Assembly: GCF_003385515.1 (NCBI RefSeq)
Contig: NZ_QNVT01000029.1
Coordinates: 26,633 to 90,632, forward strand
Direction: 5' to 3'
DNA length: 64,000 nucleotides
Source of the DNA: Chryseobacterium pennae
Lineage (GTDB): Bacteria; Bacteroidota; Bacteroidia; Flavobacteriales; Weeksellaceae
Shown: positions 59,521-64,000 of the stretch, piece after piece
Numbering within the stretch: position 1 is the stretch's first letter
Layout of the letters: each line of letters begins with the position of its first letter
Position numbers and translations under genes: made by a program
Notes under the pieces: model-generated
The model's database searches: none
Told to the model about the DNA's origin: nothing
What the model saw: only the letters and a program-made list of their open reading frames with translations

Positions 59521-60936
59521 TTAATGTCCTGATTTCGCTTCAGTACTTTCTACATGGCTCAAATATTTCGTGCAATATGCCCCGAAAATTAGAATGATCA
59601 GATAACAGAAAACAGGAATGATAAATGAGTGCTGCACTCCAAACCGATCTGCTAAAAGTCCCTGGAAAATAGGAACAATAGCACCTCCCAAAATAGCCAT
59701 AACGACTAAGGACGAACCTTGGCTTGTATATTTTCCTAATCCTGAAATGGCCAGCGTATAAATGTTAGAGAACATGATTGAATTGAAAATTCCGATTCCT
59801 AAAACACTGTACATGGCCATTTCACCGTGATTTACCATTGTAGAGATCAGTAAAATAACATTAATCGCTGCAAAGATGGATAATGTTCTTGCCGGAGCAG
59901 CTTTACCCACAAAGAAAGCTGCAAAATTCAGTAATATAAATACTAAGAAGAAGCTGATTTGCTCAAAATTAAGGTTTACAATACTGAAGATGACAAGGAA
60001 TACTAATGTTGCAGCTCCTAGCATGAAGATAGCTTTTTTAGCCTGGCTAATGGAGTGGTTTAACGAAATCGCCCCTAAGAAACGCCCGATCATTGCTCCG
60101 CCCCAATATAAAGAAAGATAATTTTTACTGATTGCTTCATTGAACTTCATTGTTTCTTCAAGGAAACTGATGATGAAACTTCCTACCGCTACTTCACCTC
60201 CTACGTAACAAAACATCGCAAAAACTCCGAATTTTAAGTGGTTGAATTTTAAAGCACCCCAACCCTGTACGGTTTCTTCGGTTTCCGTCTGAAAGGAAGG
60301 AAGTTTTACTCTTGAAATTAATAATCCTACCAATAAAAGGATGGCAGCAAAAATTAAATAGGGTATTCTGGTAGCAACAGCGCTGAATGTTCCGTCCGGC
60401 TCAGAAAACAGTTCGAAAATTAAATGTCCTCCCAACACAGGTGCAATCGTGGTTCCGAAAGCGTTGAATGCCTGGGTCATATTTAAACGGCTGGATGCAG
60501 AATCTTCTGAACCAAGCAAAGAAACATAAGCATTGGCCGTAATTTGCAACACAGTAAATCCTAATCCTAAAATAAATAAAGCTCCCAGGAATAAAGGGTA
60601 ATAGGAGAAAGTTGCTGCCGGATAAAACAGGATGCAGCCTAATGCCGCTAAACCGATACCAAACAAAATTCCTTTTTTGTAGCCCACTTTATTGATGGGG
60701 TCACCCTTGGAAATGGAAATCAGGAAATAAATCAGAGATCCGATAAAGTAAGCCCCGAAGAAACAGAACTGTACCAGCATGGATTCGAAAAAGGTGAGTT
60801 TAAAAAGTTGTTTCAGATAAGGGATCAGGATATCATTCATGCAGGTGATAAATCCCCACATAAAAAACAGCAGAGTGATGGTAATCAATGGTACCGTATA
60901 ATTCCTGCTTTGAGATTGTACTTCTTTATTGATCAT
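59521..60936 (-). CDS. FucP-type sugar transporter (MFS)
   Basis: This 471-residue inner-membrane sugar/proton symporter belongs to the fucose/glucose-galactose permease branch. FucP features are LFFMWGFITCMNDILIPYLKQLFKLTFFESMLVQFCFFGAYF, ITANAYVSLLGSEDSASSRLNMTQAFNAFGTTIAPVLGG, and GWGALKF in the loop. ATG 60936 is preferred; the ATG at 60942 adds two residues. A short palindrome (60956-60970) lies just upstream. Confidence 0.9.
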   Translation of the reverse strand: MINKEVQSQSRNYTVPLITITLLFFMWGFITCMNDILIPYLKQLFKLTFFESMLVQFCFFGAYFIGSLIYFLISISKGDPINKVGYKKGILFGIGLAALGCILFYPAATFSYYPLFLGALFILGLGFTVLQITANAYVSLLGSEDSASSRLNMTQAFNAFGTTIAPVLGGHLIFELFSEPDGTFSAVATRIPYLIFAAILLLVGLLISRVKLPSFQTETEETVQGWGALKFNHLKFGVFAMFCYVGGEVAVGSFIISFLEETMKFNEAISKNYLSLYWGGAMIGRFLGAISLNHSISQAKKAIFMLGAATLVFLVIFSIVNLNFEQISFFLVFILLNFAAFFVGKAAPARTLSIFAAINVILLISTMVNHGEMAMYSVLGIGIFNSIMFSNIYTLAISGLGKYTSQGSSLVVMAILGGAIVPIFQGLLADRFGVQHSFIIPVFCYLIILIFGAYCTKYLSHVESTEAKSGH

Positions 60937-60942
60937 AAACAT

Positions 60943-61375
60943 TTATTTATTAGGAAAGGAGAGTCTCCTTAATTTTTACCTACAGCATTGTATTTGGTGA
61001 AGTAGGGCAAATATAGGGATCAGCCTATGGTTTTGCAATTGTTTTAATGGTTTTTATAATGATAGGTATACTTTTTAATAGAAGTATAATGTTATTTCCA
61101 TTTTTTGAGACAATAATACAAAAACAGCAGGATTTTTCAATACATTATCTCAAAAAAACATTTTTTTATTTTCACAAATAATGAATGAGTTAAGATTACT
61201 GATGTGAATTTTTTAAATCTTTCATCCACTGATAGCCAAAATTTTGTATTTTAAAGGCCTATTTATGCAATTGAAAAATTTAATATATCATTATTATATA
61301 GTACCTTTGCACACGAAATTTAAAGAGTTTAAATATTAATTCATACTCAATACGGAGTATTAAGAAGACAAATTT
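60943..61375. other. 433-bp divergent intergenic region between the FucP-type gene and pnp
   Basis: It holds the palindrome at 60956-60970, and a -7 box TACCTTTG at 61302-61309 for pnp, with a leader of about 60 nt. No frame is supported. The -33 partner of the pnp promoter is not clear. Confidence 0.55.
60956..60970. promoter_or_regulatory. Palindrome just upstream of the FucP-type gene
   Basis: AAGGAGA and TCTCCTT flank one central base (perfect 7-bp arms). It is 19 bp from the start codon and could be an operator, or by chance a ribosome-site-like sequence. Confidence 0.4.
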
Positions 61376-63673
61376 ATGAGTATACCTCAAGCGTTTACAG
61401 AGCTGATTACTCTTGCTGATGGCAGAGAAATCACTATTGAAACAGGGAAATTGGCTAAGCAGGCTGATGGATCTGTGGTAGTAAAGATGGGTGGAACAAT
61501 GCTTTTAGCAACTGTTGTAGCCAATAAAGAAGCAAATCCTGGTGTAGATTTTTTACCATTAACAGTAGATTATAGAGAAAAATTCTATGCGGGTGGAAGA
61601 ATTCCTGGAAACTTCTTCCGTAGAGAAGCAAGACCTTCAGATCAGGAAATTTTAACAATGCGTTTAGTAGACAGAGTACTGCGTCCGCTTTTTCCTGAAG
61701 ATTTCCACGCTGAAGTTCAGGTGATGATTTCTCTAATTTCTTATGACGGAAAAACAATTCCTGATGATTTAGCTGGTTTAGCAGCTTCTGCAGCTATTGC
61801 CATTACTGATATTCCTTTCAACGGACCTATGTCTGAAGTAAGAGTGGTAAGATTTGACGGACAACTTTCTATCAACCCAAGTTATGAAGAATTAAAAAAT
61901 TCTGAATTGGATATTATGGTTGGAGCTACTAAAGACTCCATCGTAATGGTAGAAGGAGAAATGAAAGAAATTTCTGAGCAGGAAATGTTAGAAGCTATTA
62001 ATTTTGGTCATGCTGAAATTAAAAAGCAAATCGAAGCTCAGGAGAGACTGGCAGAAAAAGTAGGTAAAGCTTTCCCTAAAAGAGAATATTCTCACGAAAA
62101 CCATGACGAAGAAATTCGTGAAAAAGTTTGGAAAGAAACTTACGATAAAGTATATGAAGTAGCAAGAACTCCATCTGGTAAAGAGGAGAGAGGTGAGAAA
62201 TTCAAAGCGGTTCGTGAAGAATTTTTAGCTCAATATGCTGATAATGAAGAAGAATTGGAAAGAGTAACTCCTTTCGTAAAAGTATATTATCATGATGTAG
62301 AAAAAGAAGCAATGCGTCAGATGATTCTTGAAGACAATATCCGTCTTGATGGTCGTGATCCTCAAACGATCCGTCCGATCTGGTCAGAAATTGACTATCT
62401 TCCGGGAGCTCACGGTTCTGCAGTGTTTACAAGAGGTGAAACTCAGTCTTTAACAGCAGTAACGTTAGGTTCTGTAAAAGATGCAAACATGGTAGACAGC
62501 GTTATTTCTCAGCACGACGAGAAATTCTTCCTACATTATAACTTCCCTCCATTCTCTACAGGTGAAGCAAGACCTTTAAGAGGTACTTCAAGAAGAGAAG
62601 TAGGACACGGAAACCTTGCTCAAAGAGCATTACAGGCAGTTATTCCTGAAGAAAATCCATATACCATCAGAATTGTTTCTGATATTCTTGAATCAAACGG
62701 TTCGTCTTCAATGGCAACAGTTTGTGCAGGAACATTAGCATTAATGGATGCTGGGGTTCAGATTACAAAACCTGTTTCAGGTATTGCAATGGGATTGATC
62801 ACAGATGCAAAATCGGGTAAATTCACTGTACTTTCTGATATCTTAGGAGATGAGGATCACCTTGGAGATATGGATTTCAAAGTAGCAGGTACTGCAGATG
62901 GTATCACTGCTTGTCAGATGGATATCAAAATTCAGGGGCTTTCTATGGATATCATGGAAAAAGCTTTGATGCAGGCTAAAGACGGAAGATTACACATCTT
63001 AAATAAAATTACTGAAACTATTTCTGAGCCAAGAGCAGATGTGAAACCTCACGCTCCGAAAATGGTGGTAATGGAGATCGCTAAAGACTTCATTGGTGCT
63101 GTAATCGGACCTGGAGGAAAAATCATTCAGCAGATGCAGAAAGATACAGATACGGTTATTGCTATTGAAGAAATTGGTGAGATCGGACGTATCGAGATTG
63201 CAGGAACAGACAGAGAGAAAATCAATGCTGCGGTTGCAAGAATCAATGAAATTACTTTCGTACCGGTTGTAGGAGAAGTTTACAACGGAAAAGTAGTGAA
63301 AGTAATGGACTTCGGTGCATTCGTTGCGATTGCTAAAGGAACAGAAGGACTTCTTCACATTTCTGAAATTGAATGGGCTCGTTTAGATAAAGTTCCTTAT
63401 GCTGAAGGTGATGAAGTAGAAGTTAAATTTATGGGTTATGATGACCGTAAGAAAATGAAACTTTCCCGTAAAGTTCTTTTACCAAGACCTCCAAGACCAG
63501 AAGGACAAGGTAGACCAGAAGGACAGGGTAGACCGGAAGGACAAAGAAGACCTGAAGGGCAAGGAAGACCAGATGGACAAAGAAGACCGGAAGGACAGAG
63601 AAGACCAGAAGGACAAGATAGACCACAAGGTGAAAGACCTGTAGAAAATCAGGAACCTTCTGCTGAAGCATAA
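61376..63673 (+). CDS. pnp: Polynucleotide phosphorylase with a C-terminal RPEGQ repeat tail
   Basis: PNPase degrades RNA from the 3' end by phosphorolysis and is part of RNA turnover complexes. The 765-residue protein has two RNase PH domains (about 10-235 and 320-545; GRIPGNFFRREARPSDQEIL, FPPFSTGEARPLRGTSRREVGHG), a KH domain (AVIGPGGKIIQQMQ) and an S1 domain (GEVYNGKVVKVMDFGAFVAIAKGTEGLLHISEIEW). After residue 700 it carries eight tandem six-residue repeats of RPEGQG/R type, ending in an acidic tail. The repeats are not part of the conserved core. Confidence 0.97.
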   Translation: MSIPQAFTELITLADGREITIETGKLAKQADGSVVVKMGGTMLLATVVANKEANPGVDFLPLTVDYREKFYAGGRIPGNFFRREARPSDQEILTMRLVDRVLRPLFPEDFHAEVQVMISLISYDGKTIPDDLAGLAASAAIAITDIPFNGPMSEVRVVRFDGQLSINPSYEELKNSELDIMVGATKDSIVMVEGEMKEISEQEMLEAINFGHAEIKKQIEAQERLAEKVGKAFPKREYSHENHDEEIREKVWKETYDKVYEVARTPSGKEERGEKFKAVREEFLAQYADNEEELERVTPFVKVYYHDVEKEAMRQMILEDNIRLDGRDPQTIRPIWSEIDYLPGAHGSAVFTRGETQSLTAVTLGSVKDANMVDSVISQHDEKFFLHYNFPPFSTGEARPLRGTSRREVGHGNLAQRALQAVIPEENPYTIRIVSDILESNGSSSMATVCAGTLALMDAGVQITKPVSGIAMGLITDAKSGKFTVLSDILGDEDHLGDMDFKVAGTADGITACQMDIKIQGLSMDIMEKALMQAKDGRLHILNKITETISEPRADVKPHAPKMVVMEIAKDFIGAVIGPGGKIIQQMQKDTDTVIAIEEIGEIGRIEIAGTDREKINAAVARINEITFVPVVGEVYNGKVVKVMDFGAFVAIAKGTEGLLHISEIEWARLDKVPYAEGDEVEVKFMGYDDRKKMKLSRKVLLPRPPRPEGQGRPEGQGRPEGQRRPEGQGRPDGQRRPEGQRRPEGQDRPQGERPVENQEPSAEA
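63490..63633 (+). repeat. Tandem 18-bp repeats encoding RPEGQ units at the end of pnp
   Basis: Eight consecutive 18-bp units read RPEGQG, RPEGQG, RPEGQR, RPEGQG, RPDGQR, RPEGQR, RPEGQD, RPQGER. The DNA units are similar but not identical (AGACCAGAAGGACAA type), so copy number may vary by slippage between strains. Confidence 0.9.
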
Positions 63674-64000
63674 GAATCATTCTTAGATATAAAAGAAATC
63701 CCTCAATTTTGAGGGATTTCTTTGTTTTTAGATGGTTTACTTGTTGGAAAACGCAAAGCTACAAAGAGCTTAAAGCATCACGCTGCTTTATTTTTTTGCC
63801 GAATGCACGAATGACTTTATTATATGTTATTATGTGGTTTAAAAAATACTTTAATTTTAACTACATAGGCACATAGAATTTATTTGTAAATAAAATTATT
63901 CGTGTATTCTAAGACATATGCAAATTATATCTTGTTAAATTTACAAAAGGTTCCTCTCTTTTTACCACAGCAAATATTCTATAGATCAGTTTGCAACATA
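63674..64000. other. 327-bp region after pnp
   Basis: It begins with the pnp terminator. The middle contains GCCGAATGCACGAATGAC near 63797, which resembles (inverted) a phrase near 59370, and an AACGCAAAGC-type phrase near 63750. The rest is AT-rich with no supported gene. Confidence 0.5.
63692..63723 (+). terminator. Terminator after pnp
   Basis: AGAAATCCCTCAA and TTGAGGGATTTCT form a perfect 13-bp stem followed by T-rich DNA. Confidence 0.9.

Overview
The window looks like a chromosomal segment of a Flavobacteriia bacterium, most likely Chryseobacterium or a close relative (inference). The evidence is AT-rich DNA, promoters with the Bacteroidota -7 box TAnnTTTG (best at rpsO and at the AAA ATPase gene, both TTTG-N19-TAnnTTTG), the gliding lipoprotein GldD, a type IX secretion (T9SS) sorting-domain remnant, and a type VI secretion system (T6SS) of the Bacteroidota-specific subtype iii.

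Layout. 0-2.1 kb: T6SS sheath genes tssB-tssC. 2.1-20.4 kb: mostly housekeeping genes (mutY, gldD, a PfkB kinase, a SurA-like foldase, nitronate monooxygenase, alpha/beta hydrolase, HD and rhodanese proteins, queG, cell-wall-type lipoproteins) and a three-gene RND efflux operon. 20.6-23.4 kb: an extended cold-shock protein, an SDR enzyme and lgt. 23.6-29.4 kb: a LacI-type regulator divergent from a sugar-alcohol operon (mannitol dehydrogenase family, MFS transporter, outer-membrane protein, fructokinase), with two identical GGGAACGTTCCC operators between them. 30.3-43.3 kb: a T6SS tube, spike and effector island: hcp, vgrG, a DUF2931 lipoprotein, a Tle1-type phospholipase, a possible effector adaptor, a PAAR-like/metalloprotease effector, a decayed effector scar with a likely orphan immunity lipoprotein, a PAAR-like/GH19 effector, and small secreted proteins that may be immunity proteins. 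43.5-49.2 kb: DoxX, a T9SS-cargo pseudogene and a two-gene AAA ATPase/subtilisin system resembling IetAS, next to tRNA-Leu(CAA). 49.5-55.1 kb: housekeeping genes including MgtE. 55.2-56.6 kb: six tandem small genes, mostly below usual ORF cut-offs, encoding cysteine-rich peptides with a shared double-glycine-like leader. 57-64 kb: rpsO and pnp, separated by three unrelated genes.

The three most interesting regions are the cysteine-rich peptide array, laid out as three transcription units each with a copied upstream box and its own terminator; the T6SS effector array, where three copies of one gene junction record effector replacement; and the IetAS-like pair, whose promoter abuts a perfect 11-bp inverted repeat while its ATPase ends in a predicted helix-turn-helix. 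All functional calls come from reading motifs in the sequence; no database search was run.
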